From positions 200,446,001-200,510,000 of the forward strand of contig JBITNC010000001.1 in assembly GCA_050084985.1 (NCBI GenBank): 64,000 nt of DNA, written 5' to 3'. A program made the position numbers and the translations under genes. This document shows positions 11,030 through 22,903 of the stretch, piece after piece. Under the pieces are notes generated by a model. The model saw nothing but the letters and a program-made list of their open reading frames with translations, made no database searches and was not told the origin of the DNA. How positions within the stretch are numbered: position 1 is the first letter of the stretch; every line of letters begins with the position of its first letter. The stretch is from Nageia nagi. Taxonomy: Eukaryota > Pinophyta.

Positions 11030-13520
11030 TGGACAACTTTCTTCACCCCAAGAAGGCCACACAACTCAAGGAAATGAGGTGATGTAAAGGATTTAGTAAA
11101 GATGTTTGCAATCTTCTACTCTATAGGAATGTACTCCAAACTGAGAATGTGATCCTAAATATGCTAACGAATGAAATGCATGTGGACCTCAATGTGGTTG
11201 GTATGCTAATGCTCAATAGGATTGCATAAAAAGTGAATTTTGCTTTAATTATCGCACCAAAGAAATATGGTCCTACACTTGGGGTAGCCAAAATCCTCTA
11301 ATAACTATCAAATCCAAAGTGCCTCTTGACTCATATAAACAACTTTTCTATACTCTACCTCAGTTGATGATAGTATAATAGCTTGTTGCTCTTGCATGAC
11401 CAAGCGATGGGAGAAGTACTAATATAAAAGACACAACCATAAGTGGAATGATGATCATTAAAAAAACCTACTCAATTAGAATTTGTATATCCACTCAACA
11501 CTAGATCACCTCTCATGTAATACAAACCAAAATGGGTAGTGCCCCTCACATATCAAAGAATCCTCTTGGCTACCTACCAATGAGACTTATGAGGAGTTTA
11601 TGCAAATCATTAAATAAGCCCAACAACAAATGAAATATATAATCAAGTATGAGTGAGATATAGAAGACTCCCAACCAACTAGTGATACAAAGTAGCATCA
11701 CATAGTGATGAAATGCAAGAGGAAGTCAAAGTCACCCCACTTTGAAAAGGTGTCAAAGAAGGATTACAATCTACCATCCTAAACCATTGAAGAAGATCCA
11801 AAGCATACTTCTAGTAATAAATGGAAATCCTTGAATCCATTTGTGTCACCTAAAAACTAAGAAAGTAGTGGGTAAGTACAAGATCTACTATCTTAAATCT
11901 CTCAAAGAGAGCCTATTGAACTATTTAAATGTGAGAGTGGGAGGTTCCAATGAGAAGATCATCAACATACAACACCAAAATAGTGGTATCAACTCCATGT
12001 CTCTAGATATAGATTATAGGGTTAGAGGAACACCATAAAAAATCAATGGAAATGAGAAAAGAATCCATCTTCTCATACCATGCTCAAGGAGCTTGTTTGA
12101 GGCCATAGAGAGATCTCTTAAGCCTACAAATAAGTGAAAAATCCTAAACAAAAGTGATGGGATACTCCATGTAGATCTCCTCATGCAAATCATCATGCAA
12201 AAAGGTGCTTTTCACATCCATCTAAAAAACTAACCATCCTTGAGAAGCAGTAAAAGTAAGTACAAGGCGAATTGAATCCATCTTGGTCACAGGAGAAAAG
12301 GTCTTAGAGTATTCAATCCCCTCAACCTATGAGAACTCCTTAGCAACAAGATGAGCCTTATACTTTTCAATGGAACCATCAACTTGGTTTGATACACCCA
12401 TTTACATCAAACCAACTTCCTCTCATGGGATAGAGAAATAAGCTCCCAAGTATTATTATTTAGCAAGGAAGAATACTCAATCACCATGGCATCATCCCAC
12501 TTTGGTATACCATGAGCTTTTGAAAAAATATATGGATCACCTAACTTTGCTTGACCAACAAGATTGGAACTAGTGGAATAGCGAAAGGAAAGAGGGAGAT
12601 CCTTGATGAAGGGTGTTGCATCCTTAATTGTAGAGTGAGACCATTTGGACATGCAACTACCAGTGGTGGAAGAAGATGCAACATCAACAAGAGGAGTAGT
12701 AACAACTACAGGTGGTGGAGGATCAATAGTTGGTGTGGGGGTAACAAACTCAGGAATATCCTTCCCATGAAAGACCTTAGAAGATGTATCATAGGAGTTA
12801 GGTAAGACTAGGAAGGAGATGAAGAGGGAGAATTAGGAAGGTGCTCATCAAATTGAACATGAGTGTGGAAGAAAAGATCATGAGTATCAAGATCAATCAA
12901 TCAATATGCCTTCATATACTCACTATAGCCAACAAAAATGAGAGGCTTTCTTTTCTTTTCCAAGGCCTTATGCTTGGTCCTCAAAATGAAGGCCTAGAAA
13001 TAAATACAAAACACTTTGAAGCACGATACATAAAGCTTGGTTCCACTCCAAGCCTCTTCAAAAGTTATATGCTTAAGTGCCTGATGAGGAGTGCAATTAT
13101 GAATGTAGTTTGTACAATTGACTATCTTAGACCAAAAAATAGGAGGCAAATCTCAAGAATGCATCATATAACTAGCCATATCCTTAAATTTTCTATTCTT
13201 ACTTTTTGCAACTCCATTTTGCTATGGAGTGTGAGGAACTGAATTTTGATGAATTATACCATGCTTCTCAAGGAAATCTAAAAACTTTGTGCTAAAGTAA
13301 TCCCCTCATTATCTATGCAAAGCTTCTTAATGAAACTAAAAGATTGATTCTCAACTAAAGCCTTGAATACTTTGAAATGAGAAAATATATCACTTTTGTA
13401 CTTGAGAAAATACACCCAAATACATCTTGATAAATCATTAATGAAAGTTAATGCATACTGAGCTCTAGTGAAGGATGGGTGTGGTAAGATCAGTAACTCA
13501 CTATGTACCAACTCTAAAAG
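11030..13520 (-). pseudogene. Copia integrase, reverse transcriptase and RNase H remnant
   Basis: Integrase is open at 13278-13511 (TFINDLSRCIWVYFLKYKSD, then FKVFKALVENQ) and continues in pieces to about 12850. The RT begins near 12650 (PKWDDAMVIEYSSLLNNNTW). It includes RSLYGLKQAPWAWYEKMDSF around 12080 and the active-site box LYVDDLLIG, whose YVDD codons are 11969-11958. RNase H is recognisable near 11560-11330 (GYTNSN.VGF, then STYGCVFYI). Stops are frequent, many at positions where Q or W is expected. The ancestral protein would integrate and replicate the element. Confidence 0.85.
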
Positions 13521-13856
13521 AGAAGATGCATGATTAGCTTTGCCTTTAGTAAAAGGGTCTTGATGTTATTTCCCAAGAGCACAAATAAGGAAAACACCAT
13601 CAGAAAAATACACCTTAGGCAAGTCAATAACCATATTATGAGAATGAAACTCTTACAAAATTCTATAGTTGAGGTGCCCAAACCTGTCATGCTAAAGTCT
13701 ACTCATAGAATCTACATGGAAAACCAACCTAGTACTTGAATCAACATCATCAAAACCTTTAAATTGATATAACCTCAAGGAATTATCAACATTACTTCAT
13801 ACAAAAAGTGATTATGGATCTTTCAAACTACAAATCTCAAAATCATTAGATGTGAA

Positions 13857-14360
13857 TTAAAAAGTCCTCCCACCACTAGTGTTACAAATCTGATACAAAT
13901 AAAGAAGGTTGGAAGAGAGATTAGGATTCAAAAGCACATCAAGGATGTGATCACCTGAAATAGGAATGTCTCCTTTTCTCTTCATAGAAATGTGAGAGGA
14001 ACCACCAACCTCAAAACTAGAAGTGGAAGTAGAACAAAGAGATGGAAAAGACTCCTTGGATGGAGTCATGTGATGAGAGGCACCTGAATCCATAACCCAA
14101 ATTTTTGAAATAAAATGTATCTTCCCAAGAGCATTCAAAGCTTTTCCTAATACATGATAAGATTTATATTTTTTCTTCTTTTTATCATTTTTTATCTTTT
14201 TATAATATTTTTCAATGACATGTCCAAGCTTCCCATAATAGGAACAAGTAGGCTTCTCTTTTTCTAGAGTAGATTTAGAGTTAGGGGCCTTAGGAGCTGG
14301 CTGTGGAGTAGTGGTCTTAGGCTTAGGCTTGGGATTTACTTTACCTTTAGATGCTATCAA
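13857..14360 (-). pseudogene. Copia gag C-terminus and aspartic protease
   Basis: This 167-codon open piece begins with a basic Pro/Lys-rich stretch. Then comes a degenerate zinc knuckle, CSYYGKLGHVIEKYYK, in which the second and last metal-binding Cys have become Tyr. The protease active site DSGASHHMT follows at about residues 91-99, and it ends in the LLNPNLSSNLLYL segment that leads into the pre-integrase domain. The catalytic DSGA is intact. It is broken from the integrase by stops around 13850 and from upstream gag by a frame change at 14357. Confidence 0.85.
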
Positions 14361-14940
14361 TACCTTATATGAAGATGAAGGTGCATCAAGATATGAAATT
14401 TTAGTTTCTTCCCTTGTAAGATGCTCACAAAATTCTTCTTAGGCATTGTGAAATTGTCACCCATAGCATCCTTTGTATAGAGGAATGTAGAAGCAAATAC
14501 ATGAAATGGGCCCTTAAATTTTGATAGAATCAAATAAATGCATTCATCATATTTCTTCTTTTTACCACTACCCAATGATTATGAGTACAACTTAAATTTA
14601 GTGAGATAATCAACCATGGTGGGATAGTCATCAAGAGACAAAGCAGTAAGTTGAACATCAATTTGCATGGCCCTCATTGTGTCAACTTTACCAAAAAAAT
14701 ATTCTAATTTATCCCATGCTTCATGTTATGTGGTTATGATATCAAAATTAAACCACAAACTCTTACTAATATTTGATTTTATTAGCCCAAATGCTTCACC
14801 AATAGCCTTTGTGAATGACCAAGTTTCATAATGAGATTTGAATGTGAATTTTTGCTCCTTAATGAGTGTGTTTAGTCCTCTTTGTGCCAATATTATCAAC
14901 ATCCTTGATTTTTAAGTGTGATATTTATGAGGTGTAAGAG
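14357..14940 (-). pseudogene. Copia gag N-terminal remnant
   Basis: Minus-strand frames read FTFKSHYETWSFTKAIGEAF, HEAWDKLEYFFGKVDTMRAM, and then a Lys-rich piece open at 14357-14575. The 'WDKLE..FG..' phrase fits the UBN2/gag fold of plant Copia elements. It overlaps the protease-bearing open frame by four bases, indicating a single-base type frame change between them. Confidence 0.65.
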
Positions 14941-14950
14941 GTTCAATTTT

Positions 14951-15266
14951 GAATGAATAATGCTCCATCTCAAAACACCAAACAAACCAAGGAACCAACC
15001 AAGAAGGGAGGTGCAAAAATTAGCATCCAACATAAGAAGACTCCACCCAAATTTAATTCACTTTCAAAGGATCCCCCCAAAAAAATTACCATCAAGGCTT
15101 GCAATACAAATGTATATGAATATTTCACTTGCAACTCTTCAACACAAAAAATGGCACCAGTAATGAAGATTTCACTTGAAATCTGTTTGCTCAAATTACA
15201 AAATTAATTGCGATTGCCCTCCAAATTTAATTTAATGGGCCCAAAAACTAAAAAAAAAATTATTTT
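14951..15266. other. unassigned DNA between Copia gag and direct repeat
   Basis: No LTR, primer-binding site or gene recognised. Overlapping short open frames on both strands show no domain. Confidence 0.4.
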
Positions 15267-15689
15267 TGAATCAATTTTTGAGGTTAGTTGGGTTTTAGAT
15301 TTACTTTTAGGCTAAGTATAATTTTTTTAGTTAAAAAATGCTAGTAATAATAAGAGAAATAGTTGGCAAAAATATCAAGATTCAAATGTTTAAGTTCTTT
15401 AGAGTTAATGCTATCGACAACGTTAGTGTTGGGTTTAAGATTACAAATATTGGAAACTCAAAATAAAAAAGGATCATATGATCATAGGGGCATATGATCA
15501 TTTCTTAGGGGCATACACTTAAGAACTCAAAATATTAAACCACTTAAGTCCCTTATCTCTTAATTATGATGACTATGCTTCACATCCATAATGATATGTT
15601 CTTTATGATCCATATGTATACATGCTCTTATGATTCACAAGACCACAAGTTCTTAAATTTTAAAAGTTAATAAGTTCTCAAGATTCAAA

Positions 15690-15875
15690 TGTTTTTTATG
15701 TTCACATGATCATAATATTCACAAGTTCATAGGTCATTTATCTTCACATGCTCATAATGCTCATAAGTTCAAGGGTTCTTTAAGTTCATATGCTCATAAT
15801 ATTCACAAGTTCAAAGGTTCTCTATGTTCATAAGATTAACAAGTTCATATAATTTCAAGGTTCTTTATGTTCATA
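15690..15875. repeat. 42-bp minisatellite in copy 1
   Basis: About four units of the type GTTCATATGCTCATAATATT plus CACAAGTTCAAAGGTTCTTTAT follow one another. Three of them are exactly 42 bp. The same array occurs at 28800-29005 in direct repeat copy 2. Confidence 0.7.
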
Positions 15876-16330
15876 AAATTTAAGATGAAAATATTTGGTA
15901 GGAAAAATCACATCAAAAGATCAATGCAAACTAGTGTTAGTACTGCAAATAATATTAATGTTAGTAGATTAACATATAAGATAAAATATTTTTCAATATT
16001 CTCAAAGAAATCATAGGAAAAGTTCAAAAGTTCAAACTAGAAAATTAGAGAATAAAGGTAGTTTAGAAAATTATTATCATGTTATAATTATCTCAAAATG
16101 CTAATGTTGGGGTTAAGATTCAAGTAAAGATAAATTTATATAGGAAAAGACTTAGGGTATATTCTTAGGAACCTCAAAGGGAGTTCTCTTATCCTATCTT
16201 TTTGCTTTCAAGTACATTGCTATCATTTCAAAAGTTCAAATGATATAACAATTGATATTCAAGAGCATGGGAAGGTACTACAAAATATGTTTTATTTAGT
16301 TGCATGGGATGAAATCTTCACCATAAAGTG

Positions 16331-16962
16331 TGTAGTCTAAAAATAATGCATAAATAATAAATAAAAGCACTATTTTCTCATAATATAATATTGAAGCATA
16401 TATCAAAAATATGACATTCTTATGAACATGATAAATGAGGCACCTTCATCAGATCTACATCAACATGAAATAGTAGAGATCATACATCAATTGCGATAAC
16501 TCATTATAAGAAACACACATCATTAACATCTTAAATGAAGTAGATTCATGTGCATGAATTGAAGTATGTAAAATAAGATGAAGAGTGTTGCAGATCCAAC
16601 TTTAAACATGAAGACATACTATGCATAATGCATGTTGTTAACAGCCTGAAATATGAAGAATCTGACCTTGTGCAAAGAATAAAATGTGATCACTACAACT
16701 AGGGAATAACAAATCCAAGGTTAATTGGTGGTTTCTAAAGATTCCATTTCATTTGTGGTGCATTCATTGTACCTTCCTTCATATGAAATATCTTGCTTTG
16801 ATCTTCTTTTATAGATGCATTTATTTTTGAGATCTCACCTTTCATATTGATATTTACTTATTGCATTGCTTATGATGCATTTATATCCTTTTTACAATAA
16901 TAGTATTTAATGCAATAAATATGAAGTATTAATTAATAATAAATCATATTTAGACATCTACA
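16331..16962 (-). repeat. 3' LTR of the non-autonomous element
   Basis: 632 bp, minus orientation, with ends TGTAGATGTC and TAGACTACA. It is similar along its length to 17590-18185 (for example the shared AGCATATATCAAAAATATGA), and its start matches the Gypsy LTR at 8166-8855. Confidence 0.7.
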
Positions 16963-17358
16963 TTTTTCCCTTATTTGGATATGTAATGAAATGCATTGAA
17001 GTTGCATAATCTAAAGAATTAAAGAAGAAAAATATATTCTTAAAATTGAACCATTGCTCCTTGATCATTGTTGATTTGATACCCCTTTTTGACTTAATTA
17101 CCCTAGGAAAGCTCCATGAATGGGGTGATCAAGATAAAAATAATATGGGGGAAGATGGTATTCTAAGGTTGCCCCAAGAATTCACTATAAAATCTCATCT
17201 TGATTGATGATATCTTTAGATCTACTCTTCAGATGACTTCCTTCAGTCATTACCCATGATGCAACTAGAAACTCTCTTCTCCTTGCTTGATGAATGGGGG
17301 TAACTCCATTTTTAATTTTGATTACTTCCTTATGATTTGCTTTCCTACCATATTAATA

Positions 17359-17530
17359 TTCATATCTACTAAAGCAATGAATCATCATTGGTATCTATAA
17401 GATAATGGCTAACATATCAATATTGTTATTTACCAAAGTAGTGGCTAATAAATTAACATTGGTATCTATGAGATCAGTGGCCAATGAGTCACTATTAGAA
17501 TCTACTAAAGTAGTGGCTAATGAGGACTTG
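17359..17530 (+). repeat. 36-bp tandem repeat, internal to the non-autonomous element
   Basis: About five units averaging 36 bp (for example TCTACTAAAGTAGTGGCTAA plus TGAGTCACTATTAG) follow one another. A short plus-strand open frame (17405-17587) crosses them and yields a 12-residue peptide period, TKVVANKLTLVS then MRSVANESLLES. The element itself lies on the minus strand, so the frame is probably an accident of a unit length divisible by three. Confidence 0.6.
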
Positions 17531-17589
17531 GATAAAAAGAGAGATCTAAATAAAACTCCCTCAAATGTGCATAAAATCTTACCCTAAGG

Positions 17590-18185
17590 GACTATTTATC
17601 TATAATGTAATATTGGAGCATATATCAAAAATATGACATCATTACAAATATGATACATGAGGTACCTTCATCAGACCCATATCAACATGATATAATAGAG
17701 ATCATACATCAATTACAATAACTCATTATATGAAATGCATATTGTTAATAGCCTAAATGAAGTATATTTATACGTATGAATTAAAGTATGTAAAATAAGA
17801 TGAAGAGTATTGTAGATCTAAATTCAAACATGATGATATACCATGCATAACATAAATTGTTAATGGCATGAAATATGAAGAATCTAACCTCATGCAAAGA
17901 ATAAAATATGATCATCGCAACTAGGGCATAACAAATCCAAGGTTAATTGGTGGTGTCTAAAGATACAATTTTAGTTGTGATACATTCCTTGGACTTGCCT
18001 ACATATGAAATATATTGATTTGATCTTCTTTTATAGATGCATTTGTTCTTGAGATCTACACCTTTTATATTGATATTTTCTTATTACATTGCTTGTAGTG
18101 CATTTATACACTTTTTATAATAACATTATTTAATACAATAAATATTAATTATTAATTAATAATAAATCATATTTGTACATCTATA
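17590..18185 (-). repeat. 5' LTR of the non-autonomous element
   Basis: Minus orientation. The outer end has decayed from TGTAGATG to TATAGATG. The inner end is shorter than in the partner LTR, so the primer-binding site cannot be located. Confidence 0.65.
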
Positions 18186-18449
18186 ATGCGTTGAATTCTT
18201 AATCCATTTTAAAGGATATTGAATGCGCAAATCTATAAATTTATAATATGTTGTATTTTCAATGTGGGATGGAACACAATTACTTCATTATTAATGAAAT
18301 AGTTTATATAACATAAAATGTAACTCACTACATAAACATTATGAAAAAAGAGGAGTAAGAGCATGTTGTATAATAGTGATGGTGGTGATGTTGGTTCTTA
18401 TTTATCTATTATTGCATTATCTATTCAATTTATTTATTATGTATCTATT

Positions 18450-18944
18450 TGTTGGAATATATAATGCATTATTATAAATGTTTGTATTAAATATTATATG
18501 TAAGTTCACTAATACTTAAGGGTATTATTTTATACCTTAAGTATTTAAGTGAATATGATAATATAACTTGTCCTACACTCTATGTCATGAGCATGCCCCT
18601 TGGGTAAAAGGATGTGCATGTCATGCTTTTGTATATTGAATAAAAGGATGATCCAAAGAGATATTTTAGCCTATAAATAGAAGGATCCCTTTTTTTTTAT
18701 CATACACCAATTTTGGAGTAAAGTTATGCTATAGGATAGAAGTGTAGGATTTGAGATTAGGAGGATCGTAAGAGAATTGTATTTGTGATTGAAGTAAAGA
18801 TCTAGTTAGTGGATGTACTCCTAGTTGGAGGAATCACTTACATCTTGTGTTGTGAGATTGCTTTGTGAGTTTGTTAGATGTAATTGTGAGGTTTCATATG
18901 ATCTTGGTTGATTAGAAATTGTCTTGTTAGTGTTAGTTCCTTCA
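18450..18944 (+). repeat. 5' LTR of the plus-strand Copia
   Basis: 495 bp, TGTTGGAATA...GTTCCTTCA. It contains a TATA box, TATAAATA, at 18672-18679, preceded by GCC as in the 3' LTR, so this LTR held the element promoter. Confidence 0.95.
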
Positions 18945-18947
18945 AAT

Positions 18948-18959
18948 TGGTATCAGAGC
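18948..18959 (+). other. primer-binding site (initiator tRNA-Met)
   Basis: TGGTATCAGAGC, three bases after the LTR end, is the classic plant Copia sequence complementary to the 3' end of initiator methionine tRNA, where minus-strand DNA synthesis would start. Confidence 0.95.
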
Positions 18960-21900
18960 ACCTTAAAGGCTCCTCTCTACATCCTTGGTGTTGAGAATCT
19001 TTTTCAACAACTTGGAGGTTCTCATTCTTTATCCTTCACTCCATTGTGAGGTAAAAGTGCTTCAAAAGTATAACCTCTCTCTTCTCTTTATTTTGGATTA
19101 CTAACATATTTTGTGCTATGTTAGTCCTTTTTTATGACAAAATTTGCTTAAAGTAACAATATATTTTGATGCATTTTTTTTATACTAACATGTCTCATTG
19201 TTAGTTACAATTTTTTAAATTGCCTATTATATTGCTATAATTTTGCATTTTCTTAATTTTTTGAAGGTTTTATTATGTATATCGAAAGTTTGAGTAAAAA
19301 TACTCCTTCAAAAATTATATGCAAAATTTCAATGAAAATTGTATATATTGCTATTTTTTCTTAATAGTTGTGCCTACCTTAGTTCTTTTATCAAAATAGT
19401 TGTATTCTACAAATCTTTTGTTCAACACTATTTTGATACTAACAATATGAAAGTAATTAGTTTTTACTACATTTTTTTTATTTGTATTTCAATTAAAAAA
19501 AGAGGGGAGACCATTTTTTAATGAATATTTTTTCTAAATCATTTTTTTATAAATAATAATAATAATAATAAAAAAGGGGATGTAGGGTCCTTTATTTCAT
19601 TTTTTTTAAGCAATAACCTTTCAAACAAAAATTGGATAGGTCAAAAAGTATGTATGGTTGACATATTAGGAAGCTTATGACTTATCAATACAAATTGGAT
19701 CATCTATAAGGAGCTATGATGTTGGTGCAATTGATCATTGGTCAGATGATCATCACCTCACTCTTCGTTGGAGAAATTTGTGTTAGCTCATGTTCCAATG
19801 GCGATGACCTCAAAACCTGACTGTTCCATTACTTTCCATGCAAAGGACTAAGGTACAATAAAAAATGTAGGAACCCCCCTTTAATGATCATCACCTCCTC
19901 CACAAGTGCATCCAAATGCCCTCCTTCATGAGCACCATAGCCCATCCATTTCTATCCTACATGATTTTTTTCTCTTCTATTACTGTGTGAGGGTTCACCC
20001 AACCCTACCTATCTAGTCTCTATGTTTACCATTACCACCTTGTCAGTGCTCCCTCTCTTCTATGACCTATGATGGGTGGCTCCCTCTCAACCTCCTTTGC
20101 TTTACCTAAGTCTCCTTCTTGGCTTTGATTCCTTTTTTCTATCACCACCCTTATTCCAACCCTTAGAGCATAGTAGAAGGTCCTTTTTGTTATGATTATG
20201 TGCATTTAATTTTTTACTCCTCTAAAAGCAACATATTCTCCTTTTTTGGAGGGGTAACCATCATTTCTACCTAAAAACATTTATTTTTTTCTCTCTAAAC
20301 ACTCAATCTAAGTTTTTATGTCCTTGTTTAATTACTTGCAAGCTCTCAAGAAGCAAAGGTATAGTTTTTGGTAGGCATTTAATATTTTTTGCAAGTCATT
20401 TGTTCCTATTAAATGCACTTAGCAGTACTTATACTCCAACTTTAAAGCATTATCATAATGAATATAATACTTTAAAGTAAGAAGATATATCATTACTCTT
20501 AAATGCTATCCAATTTTTTTAGAAAAATGTGTCAAATGAAGTTAATTCTTTAGAAGTATATATATATATATATATTGCCTTAAATAGTTCTAAGTATGGC
20601 AATTTACTTAGGCAAAATGATAAATATTAGTGTAAAATTGACACTTTAAGGAATTTTTTATACCTAATTATTTTTTTGATGATTCCTAAAAGGGAAATCT
20701 ATGCTATTTTTAAGTAAACAAGAGAATTTTTTTTTTTTTACTTAAAATATAAATGCATACTTAAAAGAGAATTTTGTTTGCATGCAAGTTTTAGGGATAA
20801 AATTTTAAGTAAAAAGGGAGAATTTATATGAATTTTTTTTACTTAAAGTTTTAAATATATACTTAATTTTTAAGTTAAATTTTATGCATGCCTAATACTT
20901 GCTTAGAACTCAATTTTTGGTGATAAATGCTTAAGGACTTAAAATTTAAGTTAGATACTTATTTTTAAGTCAAATAATGCATGCTTAAGGAATTAATTTT
21001 TTAAGTTAATGCTTAGGACTTAAATTTTTTTAAGATGCATATTTATGACTTAAGAATGAATGTTGAGTATTTATCCTTTATGCAAAGTTAATTTATGCAA
21101 ATTATGAAATTAATTATCTTTTTTTTTTGCAAAGTTAACTTGTACAAATTAAGAATAATGTAAAGATGTCCTTTAGGGGTTGGTAAACAAAACCCATTGG
21201 ACACTTAGGTTTCAAATTGAATGGATGATGTTTTATTTATGCTCTTTACTTCATATTTCATTTTTTACTTTATTTGATTATACAAATAAAAATGCAAACA
21301 TTGATATGAGAAACCCCCTAAGATGAATACATTAGTATGTACATTCTATAACATGACTTACTTGGGTAGCCATGAGGTGAGAAAAAATGGACTAGAGCTT
21401 TTAATTTTGATGATCCAAGTGGTGAAAAGTTCGTACTTCTCAATTACCTCTAAGTCCTCTATTGGTTTGGACATAACTCTATTAGGTGTACAAGCATGTG
21501 TGTAGTGATACCACATATCCACATGTCCATTTAAAGATTATCTTGATAACCTAGGAGGATAACTTTAAACCTAATCAAGATTAATAATTTGATCGATCTA
21601 ATAACATCAAAACTTTGGAAAATAGCTAGTACTTCTCCTTGTGAGAGTATATTATTATCCAAAGAAAATTGGTTGAGGAGTGGTAGAACCTAGGCCCCTC
21701 TTGTGTGGGAATCCAAGTGAAAGCTTAATTTTAGATAAGAAAATAAACTTCAACAATATCACTTTACATCTACGATTCTTGAGATGAGAAATGTATTTGG
21801 GTACATGGGTTATTATTTAACATTTGCACTTGTGATTCAAATCAAGCATGTTTTTAGTGTTAAATGTAGCATGTATTATTTACTTGATTAAAATTTAATA

Positions 21901-21982
21901 ATTAATATTATTTATTGAATTACATGCTTATTATTTCACATTATTATGTAGTAAATAGGAGAATTCTTTTTACTCAAACACA
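18960..21982 (+). other. long untranslated leader of the Copia element
   Basis: Three kilobases separate the primer-binding site from gag homology. The stretch holds an (AAT)n microsatellite near 19553-19573, a pyrimidine-leaning segment at about 19860-20190, a (TA)n run at 20558-20575, and a segment (20580-21160) crowded with ACTTAA/TTAAGT words. I see no gene in it. It may include an older nested insertion whose ends I could not define. Confidence 0.5.
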
Positions 21983-22880
21983 TTCTTGATGGTTCCAACT
22001 ATGGGATTTGAAAACCTTGGATGAGAGCTGAATTGTAGGTAAGGAAGCTTTGGCAAACAATGAATTAGAACCTTGTACCTCCTACAAATGAGAAGGCACT
22101 AGAAGCTTACAACATAAAGAATGAGTTGGCAACCTTTATGATTTACTGTGCAATTTTAGATGATGTACTCCTTATGATTTCCTCTTAAACCTTGGAAAAA
22201 GGAGCATGGGATAAGCTTAAACAAATCTACCTTAATTCAAACTTTTCAACAAGGTTTACCATTATTCAAAAGTTACTTTAATCTCTTCAATGGAAGATAA
22301 AAATATGGCTATCTACTTGAATAAAATCATTAATCTAAGGATCTAGCTTGTTACTTATATGTGCAATTAGATCAATGATGAATTCATGGTCTTCATCATT
22401 TTTCAATTCTTTTTTTCAAAGTTTAAAAACTTTGTAATGGTTATAGAAATAAGGCTTGATGATGAAGATCCCTTGAGAACCTTTCAAGGCACCTATTGAA
22501 GCATGAAGAAATCCTTAACAATAAGGTGTTTATTTTTTCTTCAAAAGATAATAACATTGCTCTTGGAGTAACCAAAACTTATTTCAAAAATATTTTCAAC
22601 CATCAAAAGAAATATTATCCTTCTTCCTTCAAAAGGTTTGAAAAAAGAAGTAATGGCTACTACAATAGCAGGAACAACAGTAACAACAACTACTTCAAGC
22701 AAAGAGATGGAAAAGAAAAAGTAAGCAATCCATATCCTAAGAAAATATTTGATGGTAATTATAACTATTATGGCATTCAAGGTCATAAATAAATTAATTG
22801 ATATAAAAAGAAAAGAGAGTAAAAGAACAAAGGTAATAGAAATGTAAAGAACTACAAACAAAAGAAAAATACTTATGCTA
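21983..22880 (+). pseudogene. Copia gag remnant
   Basis: In broken frames it reads AYNIKNELATFMIYCAILDD and KGAWDKLKQIYLNSNFSTRF, the helical gag core. Then an Asn/Lys-rich segment leads to a degenerate zinc knuckle (YNYYGIQGHK, 22762-22791) in which the Cys ligands are lost. Several TAA/TAG stops occur. Gag would package element RNA. Confidence 0.75.
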
Positions 22881-22903
22881 GTTTTGCTATAGCCCTCTAC
22901 TCC

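Larger units (their letters stand above)
10527..14950 (-). mobile_element. Ty1-Copia retrotransposon, 5' LTR missing
   Basis: On the minus strand the domain order is gag, protease, integrase, RT, RNase H, polypurine tract and 3' LTR, the Copia order. Gag homology fades near 14930. No 5' LTR and no primer-binding site complementary to initiator tRNA were found on that side, so the element is 5'-truncated or broken by rearrangement. It abuts the PMD-like pseudogene at its 3' LTR. Confidence 0.8.
16331..18185 (-). mobile_element. non-autonomous LTR retrotransposon (LARD/TRIM-like)
   Basis: Two direct repeats (16331-16962 and about 17590-18185) flank about 630 bp with no retroviral-type genes. 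Read on the minus strand the downstream repeat begins TGTAGATGTCTAAATATGAT and is immediately preceded by the purine run AAGGGAAAAA, a proper polypurine tract. Flanks AAGTG (16326-16330) and ATGCG (18186-18190) each differ by one base from ATGTG. ATGTG is the sequence at the uninterrupted site in copy 2 (29443-29447), so these are target-site duplications. The upstream LTR lacks about 45 bp at its inner end. Confidence 0.75.

Noticed and set aside
12551-13242. Plus-strand open frames of 84 and 133 codons
   Set aside because: They lie opposite the Copia integrase-RT region on the minus strand, whose conserved motifs explain the sequence.
20558-20575. (TA)n run as a promoter
   Set aside because: Simple repeat inside the Copia leader with no downstream start or gene.
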